A stretch of DNA of 29,452 nt from JBAPRR01 sp049281195. Lineage in GTDB: Bacteria > Actinomycetota > Acidimicrobiia > Acidimicrobiales > CAVXTF01. The notes beneath the pieces were generated by a model. The model was not told the origin of the DNA. It was given only the letters and a program-made list of their open reading frames with translations, and ran no database searches. The stretch is from contig JBAPRR010000327.1 in assembly GCA_049281195.1 (NCBI GenBank), positions 1-29,452 of the forward strand. The letters run 5' to 3'. A program made the position numbers and the translations under genes. Shown in pieces: positions 1 to 7,441 of this stretch (its first letter is position 1; each line of letters opens with the position of its first letter).

Positions 1-1214
1 ACTACCGGCTCCACGACTGGCTCATATCGCGCCAGCGTTACTGGGGATGCCCGATCCCTGTCGTCTACTGCGACGGCGGCTGCGGCATTGTCGGAGTTCC
101 CGACGAGGAGCTCCCGGTGCTCGCTCCGGACGACGTGGAGTTCCTCCCCGGGGGCGACTCCCCATTGGCGCGCCACCCCACGTTCAAGTACTCCACCTGC
201 CCGAAGTGCGGCGGTCCCGCGGTGCGCGACACGGACACCATGGACACGTTCGTCGACTCCTCGTGGTACTTCCTCAGGTTCTGCGACCCCTGGTCGAGCG
301 ACAAGGCCTTCGATCCGGCCACCGCCGCGCACTTCATGCCGGTCGATCAGTACATCGGGGGCATCGAGCACGCCATCCTCCACCTCCTCTATGCGAGGTT
401 CTTCACCCGCGCGCTCATCGATCTCGGTTTCGCGCCGGGGGTGGAGCGCGAACCGTTCAGGCGCCTGTTCACCCAGGGTCTCATCCGCCTCGACGGCTCC
501 AAGATGTCGAAGTCCAAGGGCAACCTCATCACGCCCGGCCAATACTTCGAAACAGTCGGCGCAGACGCGCTCCGGCTCTTCCATCTCTTCATCGGTCCTC
601 CCGGCGACAGCGTGGACTGGTCCGACCAGTCCGAGGAGATGATCGAGGGATGCCGGCGTTTCTTGGACCGCCTATGGCGTCTCGCTGTCGAGACCACCTC
701 CGAAGCCACGCCGACCGTCCAAGGCGCGTTCGAGCTCAAGCGCGCCACGCACCGGCTCATCGCCAAGGTGTCGGACGATCTCGAGCGGTGGAGCTTCAAC
801 ACCGCGGTCGCCGCGTGCATGGAGTTCTCCAACCGGCTCCAGCGCTACGCCCAGACCGAAGGAGCCGCGGGACCGGAATGGGACGAGGCCATCGACGCCG
901 TCTCGCTGATGCTCGCGCCGATGACGCCTCACGTGACTGCCGAGATATGGGAACGGCGCCACGGCGAAGGAACGCGTATCCATTCCCAGTCCTGGCCCAC
1001 TGCTGACCCGATGCTGGCGAAGGTGGACCGCATCACGATGGTGGTTCAGGTCAACGGAAAGGTCGCCGACCGCATCGAGGTCGACGCGGAGATCACAGAA
1101 GACGAGTCGGTGCGCCTCGCGCTCCAGTCGGACAAGGTGTCAGAACGCCTGGCCGGCGCCGAGCCGACACGGGTCATCGCCCGCCCGCCCAAGCTGGTGA
1201 ACCTCGTCGGTTAG
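1..1214 (+). CDS. leuS: Leucyl-tRNA synthetase, C-terminal part (5' truncated by window)
   Basis: Charges tRNA-Leu with leucine in the cytoplasm. The frame is open from base 3, about 403 codons, and the start lies upstream of the window. The first visible residues, around DWLISRQRYWG, are the conserved segment after the editing domain. A Cys-rich CPKCGG segment and VDSSWYFLRF follow. The class I signature KMSKSKGN is at about 496-525. The rest is the anticodon-binding helical bundle and the C-terminal domain, ending in a short VNG-K-V-A-D module. The HIGH motif and most of the editing domain are outside the window. Family length is about 800-850 residues, so roughly half is seen. It ends 18 bases before the convergent oxidoreductase gene. 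Identification is secure. Confidence 0.97.
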   Translation, partial: YRLHDWLISRQRYWGCPIPVVYCDGGCGIVGVPDEELPVLAPDDVEFLPGGDSPLARHPTFKYSTCPKCGGPAVRDTDTMDTFVDSSWYFLRFCDPWSSDKAFDPATAAHFMPVDQYIGGIEHAILHLLYARFFTRALIDLGFAPGVEREPFRRLFTQGLIRLDGSKMSKSKGNLITPGQYFETVGADALRLFHLFIGPPGDSVDWSDQSEEMIEGCRRFLDRLWRLAVETTSEATPTVQGAFELKRATHRLIAKVSDDLERWSFNTAVAACMEFSNRLQRYAQTEGAAGPEWDEAIDAVSLMLAPMTPHVTAEIWERRHGEGTRIHSQSWPTADPMLAKVDRITMVVQVNGKVADRIEVDAEITEDESVRLALQSDKVSERLAGAEPTRVIARPPKLVNLVG

Positions 1215-1232
1215 AGCTGAACCACTCCCGCG

Positions 1233-2237
1233 TCAGCTCAGCTGCGCCAGAGCCGCCTGCCACACAACCGGGTCCGCTACGTACGGCGGGTAGAAGCTGA
1301 ACCGGTCGACCACGTCCCCGAACCGTTTGAGCACGATCCCCGGTATGGCGTCGGAAGGCCCCACCGCGGCAAAGGTGTCGACGATCTCGTCTGAGATCAG
1401 CTCGGTCATCTGGTCCCACTCGCCGCGCTTGGACAGGGTGTTGAGCTCCGTCTGTAGGTCGCCCCACCCGTGGTGCGACAGGACGGGCTTGTAGGCCGGC
1501 GTCGATCCGTAGAACGCGAGCTGCCTTTTGACCGACTGCCTCGCCGCTTTGATCTGCTCTTCGGTTTCGCCGGTCACCACCATGCCCGGATACGAGACCT
1601 CTATGTCCGCCCTGGTCTTTCCGGACCGTTCCAGGCCCCGGTCCAAAGCGGGGAGTGTCACCTGGCGCAGGTAGCTCTCGGTGGTGAATCCGTGGACCAG
1701 AAAGCCGTCTCCGACTTCGCCCGCCACCTCGGTCATGAGCTCGCCCACGCCGGCGATGAACACCCGCGGCGGCCCGTACGGGTTGGGTCCGGGGCTGAAC
1801 ATCGGCGTCATCAGAGTGTGCTTGTAGAACTCGCCCCGGAAGTTGAGACGCTCTCCGGTGTTCCAGGTCGCCCATATAGCCCTCATCGCAAGCACGTACT
1901 CGCGCATCCGGGCCGCCGGACGGGACCACGGCATCGAAAACCGCTTCTCGATGTGGGGTTTTATCTGAGAGCCCAGTCCGAGCATGAACCTCCCCTTCGA
2001 GAAAAGCTGCAGGTCGTTGGCCAACGTGGCCATCGACATGGGATTGCGCGCGAAAGCCACCGCGATCCCGGTGCCGAGCTCGAGCTTCTCCGTGTGCTCC
2101 GCTGCCAGCAACAGGGGCAGGAAGGCGTCATGACCGGTCTCCGGGCACCAGATCCCCGCGTATCCGGCCTCTTCCGACTGGCGGGCCAGAGCGCCGGCAT
2201 CCAACGTGTCGAACCCGATTCCTCCGTCGATCTTCAT
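1233..2237 (-). CDS. LLM-class (luciferase-like) F420-dependent oxidoreductase
   Basis: A 334-residue TIM-barrel protein of the bacterial luciferase-like superfamily. Visible family features are the N-terminal GYAGIWCPETGHDAF segment, the LELGTGIAVAFARNP strand-loop, FMLGLGSQIKPHIEKRF, and the central GPPRVFIAGVGELMTEVAGEVGDG, which matches the cofactor-binding region of this class. Actinobacterial members of this size and pattern (the MSMEG_2256-like group) usually use coenzyme F420, so F420 is inferred from family rather than shown. The substrate is unknown. The ATG is preceded on its own strand by TAGGGT exactly 6 nt upstream and no Shine-Dalgarno, which suggests a leaderless mRNA. It converges on leuS. 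Confidence 0.9.
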   Translation of the reverse strand: MKIDGGIGFDTLDAGALARQSEEAGYAGIWCPETGHDAFLPLLLAAEHTEKLELGTGIAVAFARNPMSMATLANDLQLFSKGRFMLGLGSQIKPHIEKRFSMPWSRPAARMREYVLAMRAIWATWNTGERLNFRGEFYKHTLMTPMFSPGPNPYGPPRVFIAGVGELMTEVAGEVGDGFLVHGFTTESYLRQVTLPALDRGLERSGKTRADIEVSYPGMVVTGETEEQIKAARQSVKRQLAFYGSTPAYKPVLSHHGWGDLQTELNTLSKRGEWDQMTELISDEIVDTFAAVGPSDAIPGIVLKRFGDVVDRFSFYPPYVADPVVWQAALAQLS

Positions 2238-2243
2238 GGCCGG

Positions 2244-2249
2244 ACCCTA
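2244..2249 (-). promoter_or_regulatory. -10 box (TAGGGT) for the oxidoreductase, probably leaderless
   Basis: TAGGGT fits the actinobacterial TANNNT -10 motif. It is followed by 6 nt (CCGGCC) and then the ATG, so the transcript would start at or next to the start codon. No clear -35 box is seen. Confidence 0.5.
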
Positions 2250-2342
2250 ACGCAGGCACCACGGAGCTTTCGGTTTCACCACGGAACAACAACGGGCATT
2301 CCCACACCTGCGGAGGCTGCGTCAGAGAGCCGAGAATTAGGC

Positions 2343-2744
2343 GTGCCCGAAGAGCTGGCTCCACCGACAGAGGCCGACCGTGAGAAGTACATGCGCCTTT
2401 TAGACGGCGCGCTGGCGCGCAAGGTCATCGACGAGCCGGGATACACCGACGGCATCCAGTCGATCATGCGGGCGACGACGATCGCGGAGATGAACGCGAT
2501 CGTCCAACAGATACACGAGACCTCGCTCGATCCCATCGACCTGGCGCGGATATCGGCGGGGACGCGTAGCGGCGTCCGCACCCCTAACCAAAAGGCCCGT
2601 TACGCCGCGGTGATCGCAGTGGCGGTCATGTTCGTGATCCTGCTCATCCTCGGTGTGGTTCTCGCCGCGCACACGCACTCGTCGAGTGGCGGGAGCATCG
2701 GATCAATATTCGTCGGAAGGATTGCCGAGATCGGTCGGGCCTGA
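2343..2744 (+). CDS. Small single-pass membrane protein, function unknown
   Basis: About 133 residues from a GTG; an internal ATG at 2391 is an alternative start. The soluble N-terminal part (residues 12-60) is helical and charged. It faintly resembles the short DUF1707/SHOCT-like modules that precede membrane anchors in actinobacterial proteins, but I cannot assign a family. A Pro/Arg-rich linker leads to one strongly hydrophobic segment at residues 88-108, then a short Ser/Gly tail, so the N-terminal domain is probably cytoplasmic. Its last 42 bases overlap the 3' end of the convergent PAC2 gene. The frame stays open upstream of the GTG, so the start is uncertain, and there is no good ribosome binding site. 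Confidence 0.6.
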   Translation: MPEELAPPTEADREKYMRLLDGALARKVIDEPGYTDGIQSIMRATTIAEMNAIVQQIHETSLDPIDLARISAGTRSGVRTPNQKARYAAVIAVAVMFVILLILGVVLAAHTHSSSGGSIGSIFVGRIAEIGRA

Positions 2745-3671
2745 GTCGTCCTCAGGCGGAGAATCTTCACTCCGCTCACCGTGGTCACCGTGCTCACCGT
2801 GGTCACTGCGCTCACCGCGCAGGTAACGCTCCAGCTCGGCTCCGAGCTCATCCGCGGTCGGTATCTTCCCCAGGTCGAGCGGGTTTCCCTCGGTCGCATC
2901 AAGATTTCGCTCCAGCTGCTTCACCAGCTCCAGATGCTCCTGGCTCTTGGTTATCAACTCGTCGACCTGGCGCAGCGACGCGTCGGCCGACGTACGCAGT
3001 TCCGTGGTGTCGAGAGTGAGCCCGGCGATGCTCATGAGGCCGTCCACCAAAGCGACCGAGGCCGGAGCGAACGACATCCCCGTCACGTAGTGGGGGACCC
3101 TGGCCCACAATCCGACCGCCGGGATCCCGGCTGCACCAAAGGCCAGTTCCAGAGCACCCCACACTCCTGCGGGGACCTCGATGGCCCCCTGGACCACGCC
3201 TATGCCCGCCGAGATCTCGCCGGATTGCTCAGGGGCGGTGGCCGCCAGCTTCACGGGCCGCGTGTGAGGCGCGGGAGCAGGGAACGCGCCCAGGCCCACA
3301 CACATGCGCACGCCGAGTGAGCGCGCCAGATCCACCACCGCGGATACGAACGATCTCCACTTGAAATCGGGTTCCGGTCCCACCAGGTACAACATGTCTG
3401 CTCCGGCCAGATCCCGACCGCTCCGCAATTCGAGGGTCGGCCACGTCAACTTTTCGGTGACCCCGTTGACGATGCGTGCCACCGGTCGCCGGGCGCGCTG
3501 GTCGATGAGAGTCTCGCCGTCGAACGTGGCCAACAACTCCGTCGGTCCCGCCTCCAGCAGCGCGCCGATCGCACCGGCTGCTCCGAGGCCGGCGTCGACC
3601 CAGCCTTCGAGCGACACGACCAGCACGGGATGATCGAAAACGCGCTCGGTGTGCCGTTCGAAGAGCGTCAT
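2703..3671 (-). CDS. PAC2 family protein
   Basis: A 322-residue protein of the PAC2 (proteasome assembly chaperone 2-like) family, common in actinobacteria and of unknown molecular role. Family features are the N-terminal PVLVVSLEGWVDAG, then LATFDGETLIDQRARRP, the YLVGPEPDFKWR strand, the GLGAFPAPAPHTRP segment and WARVPHYV. The C-terminal third is helical. It ends in a low-complexity Asp/His/Glu/Gly tail encoded by a tandem nucleotide repeat. The ATG was chosen because it overlaps the stop of the upstream phosphotransferase gene as ATGA and begins the conserved domain. A longer frame upstream is only Arg-rich antisense-like sequence. Its 3' end overlaps the convergent membrane protein gene. 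Confidence 0.88.
   Translation of the reverse strand: MTLFERHTERVFDHPVLVVSLEGWVDAGLGAAGAIGALLEAGPTELLATFDGETLIDQRARRPVARIVNGVTEKLTWPTLELRSGRDLAGADMLYLVGPEPDFKWRSFVSAVVDLARSLGVRMCVGLGAFPAPAPHTRPVKLAATAPEQSGEISAGIGVVQGAIEVPAGVWGALELAFGAAGIPAVGLWARVPHYVTGMSFAPASVALVDGLMSIAGLTLDTTELRTSADASLRQVDELITKSQEHLELVKQLERNLDATEGNPLDLGKIPTADELGAELERYLRGERSDHGEHGDHGERSEDSPPEDDSGPTDLGNPSDEY
2775..2817. repeat. 18-nt tandem repeat in the PAC2 gene tail
   Basis: Units 2775-2792 and 2793-2810 are near identical (CTCACCGTGGTCAC core), followed by a 7-nt partial copy. Read on the minus strand, it encodes the Asp-His-Gly-Glu-rich tail. Confidence 0.8.
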
Positions 3672-4702
3672 TCTCCGTCTTCCAGGACCCGCAGCGCAGA
3701 CGCACCGAGCTCGGACACCATGTCTCCGAGCCCGTCGATCGCGGAGCGGTCTCCCGCTGCGGCACCACCCACGTAGCGGTGGTAGACGCCCTGCAGGATG
3801 CACGCGAGCTTCCAGTAACCGAACGCGATCCAGAAGTCGAGCGACTCCAGGTCGCGGCCCGACGCCTTGGCGTAGAACTCCTTCATCTCGGCGCGGTCGG
3901 GGAACCCGGGCTCGGCGGTGGGGGTCACCCCGGCCAACACGGCCTGTTCACCTTGCTCGTTCCAATAGACCATCAGCAGCCCCACGTCGGCCATCGGATC
4001 GCCGAGGGTGCAGATCTCCCAGTCGAGCACCGCCCTCACGTTTCCGTCGGGACCCACCACCACGTTGTCGAGGCGGTAGTCGCCATGAACGATCGTCGTC
4101 CACCTCTGCTCGGGGATGTTCGAAGCGAGCCGGTGATGGGCCTCTTTTACGACCGCTTCCGTGTCCAGTCCGTCCACGGGCGAGTTCTCGTGTTGGGAGA
4201 GCCACCGCTTGAGCTGGCGCTCGGCGTACCCGTCGCGTTTGGCGAAGTCACCCAGTCCGACCGCGTCGATGTCGACCGCGTGGATCTTCGCCAGAGTCTC
4301 AGCCACCGACTCACCGGCTGTGTGGCGCTGCGCTTCTCCGATGGAAGCCTGCACGGTCTTGCCGTCGCGCAGTACGAACCCGTCGACGAACTCCATCACA
4401 TAGAAAGGCGCCCCGTTCACCGAGTTGTCCTCGCATAGTCCGGCCACCACGGGAACGGGGACATCGGTCGGCCCGAGGCTCTTGAGGATGCGGAACTCGC
4501 GTGCCATGTCGTGCGCGGTCGGAAGCACGTGCGATACCGGCGGGCGCCTGAGCGCCCATGCCGTGTGCGCCGCGTCGGTCACCCTGTAGGTGAGATTGGA
4601 CCTTCCCCCGGCCACCAGGTCGAACTGGAGTGGGGGCGAGACGTTCGCCACATTGTCGCCGAACCAGTCCGTAACTCTGGCGCTGTCGATTCCCTGCGTC
4701 AC
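3668..4702 (-). CDS. Phosphotransferase family protein (APH/ACAD10-11-like kinase fold)
   Basis: A 344-residue protein kinase-like phosphotransferase of the aminoglycoside/choline kinase superfamily, subgroup related to the kinase domain of acyl-CoA dehydrogenases 10/11. The N-lobe has LVAGGRSNLTYRV, a nucleotide-loop-like segment, and VMEFVDG is the hinge. The catalytic loop is VHGDYRLDN (Brenner motif, catalytic Asp and Asn), and the metal-binding Asp is in VLDWEICTLGDP. All key residues are present, so it should be active. In this subgroup the likely substrates are hydroxyacyl-CoA-type molecules rather than antibiotics, which is an inference. It starts with GTG and a -10-like TAGGTT lies 8 nt upstream. 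Its stop overlaps the PAC2 start (ATGA), so the two genes are translationally coupled. Confidence 0.9.
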   Translation of the reverse strand: MTQGIDSARVTDWFGDNVANVSPPLQFDLVAGGRSNLTYRVTDAAHTAWALRRPPVSHVLPTAHDMAREFRILKSLGPTDVPVPVVAGLCEDNSVNGAPFYVMEFVDGFVLRDGKTVQASIGEAQRHTAGESVAETLAKIHAVDIDAVGLGDFAKRDGYAERQLKRWLSQHENSPVDGLDTEAVVKEAHHRLASNIPEQRWTTIVHGDYRLDNVVVGPDGNVRAVLDWEICTLGDPMADVGLLMVYWNEQGEQAVLAGVTPTAEPGFPDRAEMKEFYAKASGRDLESLDFWIAFGYWKLACILQGVYHRYVGGAAAGDRSAIDGLGDMVSELGASALRVLEDGE

Positions 4703-4710
4703 GGTCCGCC

Positions 4711-4716
4711 AACCTA
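4711..4716 (-). promoter_or_regulatory. -10 box (TAGGTT) for phosphotransferase/PAC2 pair
   Basis: TAGGTT on the minus strand is 8 nt before the GTG start with no Shine-Dalgarno between, so the 5' UTR would be zero to two bases. Confidence 0.42.
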
Positions 4717-4775
4717 CTCGGGAGCACCTTCGACCATGCGAGCCCGGCGCAGGCGGATCGATCGGATCGGCCCGG

Positions 4776-4781
4776 TATCGT
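4776..4781 (+). promoter_or_regulatory. -10 box (TATCGT) for the thioredoxin-TPR gene
   Basis: TATCGT fits TANNNT and lies 7 nt before the ATG at 4789. There is no ribosome binding site, which points to a leaderless transcript. Confidence 0.45.
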
Positions 4782-4788
4782 CACACCG

Positions 4789-5499
4789 ATGGCAATAGAC
4801 GTGACGGACGCCGATTTCGAGCAGCAGGTACTGGAACGCTCCGACCAGGTACCGGTGGTGGTCGACCTATGGGCGCCGTGGTGCGGCCCGTGCCGGACTC
4901 TCGGACCGATTCTCGAAGAGGTCGTCGACGAAACCAACGGCGACATCGTTTTGGTCAAGGTGAATGTCGACGAGAACCCGCGCATCTCGCAGGCGTTCCA
5001 GGTGCAGTCCATACCCGCCGTTCTCGCGTTGAAGGACCGCAAGGTCGTGGATGGCTTCATCGGAGCCATCCCCAGAAACGAGGTGGAGGAGTTCGTGGGC
5101 CGGCTCACCCCCGCTCCTTCTGAGGCAGACACACTCGTCGCCGCCGGAGACGAGGATTCGATCCGCCGGGCCCTCGAGCTGCAACCGGATCACCCGCAGG
5201 GAGTGCCGGCGCTGGCCCGGATCCTGATCGCAAAAGGCCAAGCCGCCGAAGCCCTCGCCGTTCTGGCCCGCATCCCCGAAAACGCCGAAACGCGTCAGCT
5301 CGCGGCCGAGGCCCGGCTGGCCGAGCAACAGGTCGAGGTTCCCGCGGGGGGTGTGGACGAGTTGTTGGACCGCCTGCTCGACAGGGTGAAGGACGACGAG
5401 GAGGCGCGGCAGGAATTCGTCGACCTGCTCGAGACGCTCGGGTCGGAAGACCCCCGCACTTCGCAGTACCGCAAAGCGCTCGCCGCACGCCTGTTTTGA
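4789..5499 (+). CDS. Thioredoxin domain plus TPR protein (CnoX/YbbN-like)
   Basis: A 236-residue cytoplasmic protein. Residues 1-110 are a thioredoxin fold with active site WCGPC at 31-35, the conserved Asp in VVVDLWAP, and the cis-Pro in SIPAVLAL. Residues 112-236 are helical, Ala/Leu/Glu-rich repeats of the TPR type, with PDHPQGVPALARILIAKGQAAEAL as the clearest unit. This matches the YbbN/CnoX architecture, a redox-linked holdase chaperone in E. coli. Here both active-site cysteines are present, so oxidoreductase activity is possible. No signal peptide is seen. The gene heads a plus-strand run. Its stop overlaps the likely TTG start of the folP-like gene (TTGA), so the two are probably coupled. 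Confidence 0.9.
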   Translation: MAIDVTDADFEQQVLERSDQVPVVVDLWAPWCGPCRTLGPILEEVVDETNGDIVLVKVNVDENPRISQAFQVQSIPAVLALKDRKVVDGFIGAIPRNEVEEFVGRLTPAPSEADTLVAAGDEDSIRRALELQPDHPQGVPALARILIAKGQAAEALAVLARIPENAETRQLAAEARLAEQQVEVPAGGVDELLDRLLDRVKDDEEARQEFVDLLETLGSEDPRTSQYRKALAARLF

Positions 5500-6347
5500 C
5501 AGTGCCCGCGGGCAGAAACGTCCTGTCCCTCGGGGACTGGACGTTCGACGTCACCACCAAGGCGCTGATCATGGGGATCCTCAACCGGACGCCCGACTCC
5601 TTCTACGACAAGGGGGAAACCTTCGACCTGGGCCCTCTCGTGGACAAGGCCGCCAAGCTGGTCGCCGACGGCGCAGATCTGTTGGACGTAGGCGGGGTGA
5701 AGGCGGGTCCGGGACCCGAGGTGAGCATGGAGGAGGAGATCGACCGGGTCATCCCCTCGATCGAGGCGTTGAACGCCCGTTTCGACGTGCCCCTCTCGGT
5801 AGACACGTGGAGGGCGGCCGTCGCACGCGAGGCGTACGGTGCGGGCGCGGTGCTCGGAAACGACATAAGCGGGTTCGCGGACCCCGCTTACCTGGACGAG
5901 GCGCACAAGGCCGGCGCGTCGGTGGTGGCCACCCACATCCGCCTGGCACCGCGAGTGCGTGACCCCGAGCCGCATTACGACGACGTGGCGAGGACGGTCA
6001 ACGGGTTCCTGCAACAGCGGGCGCACCGTGCGCTCGAGACGGGGATTCCGGCGGATCGAATCATCCTCGACGCGGGGCTGGATCTGGGAAAGACGCCCCT
6101 TCAATCTCTCGAGCTGTTGCGTTGCACCGACAGCCTTTGTGACCTCGGATTTCCCGTCCTTCTGTCCGCTTCCAACAAGACATTCTTCGGAGAGGTTCTC
6201 GGTCTCGGAATCGACCAGAGACGCGACGCCTCTCTGGCCGCTGCGGCCATGAGCATCGGTCTCGGTGCCAGGGTGCTGCGGGTCCATGACGTGGCCGGTA
6301 CCCGTAAGGTCCGCGACGCGCTGGCCGCGGTGCTGGGGGCGAGTTGA
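5496..6347 (+). CDS. folP2: Dihydropteroate synthase paralogue, FolP2 type
   Basis: A 283-residue TIM barrel of the pterin-binding family. Recognisable motifs are MGILNRTPDSFYDKG (25-40), LSVDTWRAAVA (100-110), ILDAGLDLGKT (190-200) and the final RVHDV (262-266). Two substrate loops differ from catalytic DHPS. The usual GGESTRPG is GGVKAGPG (66-73), losing the Thr-Arg that helps bind pABA/pyrophosphate, and the usual S-R-K is S-N-K (226-228). From memory, the same changes mark mycobacterial FolP2, reported to lack DHPS activity, so the true folP is probably elsewhere in this genome. The start is TTG overlapping the previous stop; a GTG at 5502 is the alternative. It overlaps holA by the same TTGA arrangement. 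Confidence 0.85.
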   Translation: MTVPAGRNVLSLGDWTFDVTTKALIMGILNRTPDSFYDKGETFDLGPLVDKAAKLVADGADLLDVGGVKAGPGPEVSMEEEIDRVIPSIEALNARFDVPLSVDTWRAAVAREAYGAGAVLGNDISGFADPAYLDEAHKAGASVVATHIRLAPRVRDPEPHYDDVARTVNGFLQQRAHRALETGIPADRIILDAGLDLGKTPLQSLELLRCTDSLCDLGFPVLLSASNKTFFGEVLGLGIDQRRDASLAAAAMSIGLGARVLRVHDVAGTRKVRDALAAVLGAS

Positions 6348-7441
6348 CTGTGCCGGCACCATCTAAGCCGGCACCATCGAAGCCGGCCCCATCGAAGAAG
6401 CACGCCAAAGTCCTCGGCCCTGCGATCCTGGTGAGAGGCGACGACCCCTCATTGATCGCGCAGGCGGTTCACGAGCTCGTGAACGACTTGGTTGGCGATC
6501 GCGATCCCACCACGGTGGTGGAGGAGCACAACGAGCAGACCTGGGAGGCGGGCGGGGCGTCGGGGGTGATCGACGCCCTTTCCACGCCGCCTTTTCTCAC
6601 GGACAGAAGGATCATCGTTCTTCGCGACGCCGGTCGCATCCCGTCCGCCGACGCGTCGCGCATCGCCGCGGTGATTGCAGACCCCGCCCCCGGGGTGATC
6701 CTGGTGGCAGTAGCAGGCGGGGGCACCGTCGCCACGTCTCTATCCAATGCCATCGCCAAGGTCGGCACCGTCACCGACACCAAGGTCGGAACGGGGCGGG
6801 CGAAGTCGGAGTGGCTCCACGAGCGGCTCCACGACTCACCGGTCAAGCTCGACTCGCAGGCAGCGCAGCGCATCGGCGAACACCTGGGAGAGGACCTGGG
6901 GAGGCTGGAAGGACTCCTCGAAACGTTGGCCTCTGCCTACGGAGAATCCCATACGGTCACCGCGGCCGACGTGGAGCCTTTCTTGGGCACCGCGGGGGGA
7001 GTGGCCCCGTGGGACCTGACCGATGCATTGGACAAAGGCGACTCCGCCACGGCGCTCGGTGCTCTGGAACGGTCGGCCGGTGGGACGGGAGGAGTACCTC
7101 TCGTCGTTCTGGCCAGCTTGCACCGCCACTACGGGCAGATGCTTCGTTTAGACGGCTCGGATGCCACTAGCGCGAGTGAAGCCGCCTCTTTGATCGGGGC
7201 GCGAAGTGAGTTCGTGGCGAAGAAGGCTCTCGAGCAGTCGCGCCGGCTCGGATCAGAGCGCATAGCCCGGGCCATAACCCTCATCGCCGATGCGGATCTG
7301 GACCTGCGAGGAAGGACCGCCCTTCCGGACAAGACCGTGCTCCAGGTGCTGATCGCCAGGCTCAGCCGGCTGGCGCCGGCCCGGTCCGGCTCAGCGCCCA
7401 GGCGCCAGTTCGCCGGTGGAGGCCGATCTAGGCGTCAGTAG
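6344..7441 (+). CDS. holA: DNA polymerase III delta subunit
   Basis: A 365-residue clamp-loader delta subunit, which opens the beta clamp during replication. After a Pro/Ala/Ser/Lys leader, the AAA+-like domain starts at ILVRGDDPSLIAQAV. FLTDRRIIVLRDAGRI is the conserved beta-interaction region of HolA proteins, followed by the lid domain (LGRLEGLLETLASAYG, VTAADVEPFLG). The C-terminal collar helices include PLVVLASLHRHYGQMLRL and the D-L-D-L-R-G box near residue 325. As in other delta subunits there is no functional Walker A motif. The start is TTG (TTGA overlap with folP2) or GTG at 6350. The last 14 bases overlap the convergent DUF2510 gene. Confidence 0.92.
   Translation: MTVPAPSKPAPSKPAPSKKHAKVLGPAILVRGDDPSLIAQAVHELVNDLVGDRDPTTVVEEHNEQTWEAGGASGVIDALSTPPFLTDRRIIVLRDAGRIPSADASRIAAVIADPAPGVILVAVAGGGTVATSLSNAIAKVGTVTDTKVGTGRAKSEWLHERLHDSPVKLDSQAAQRIGEHLGEDLGRLEGLLETLASAYGESHTVTAADVEPFLGTAGGVAPWDLTDALDKGDSATALGALERSAGGTGGVPLVVLASLHRHYGQMLRLDGSDATSASEAASLIGARSEFVAKKALEQSRRLGSERIARAITLIADADLDLRGRTALPDKTVLQVLIARLSRLAPARSGSAPRRQFAGGGRSRRQ
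6353..6397 (+). repeat. 15-nt x3 repeat in the holA 5' end
   Basis: Three near-identical 15-base units (CCGGCACCATCGAAG type) encode the P-A-P-S-K leader of HolA. Confidence 0.85.

Noticed and set aside
1215..1238. AGCTGA-N12-TCAGCT inverted repeat between leuS and the oxidoreductase as a bidirectional terminator
   Set aside because: Only 6 pairs, a 12-nt loop and no T-run on either side; too weak.
1470..2342. Plus-strand open frame continuing upstream of the small membrane protein, antisense to the oxidoreductase
   Set aside because: The translation is Arg/His/Gly-rich with no domain. Only the part after 2343 looks like a protein.
3668..4702. Aminoglycoside resistance gene
   Set aside because: The fold is shared, but the sequence fits the ACAD10/11-like chromosomal subgroup and the partner is PAC2; no resistance context.
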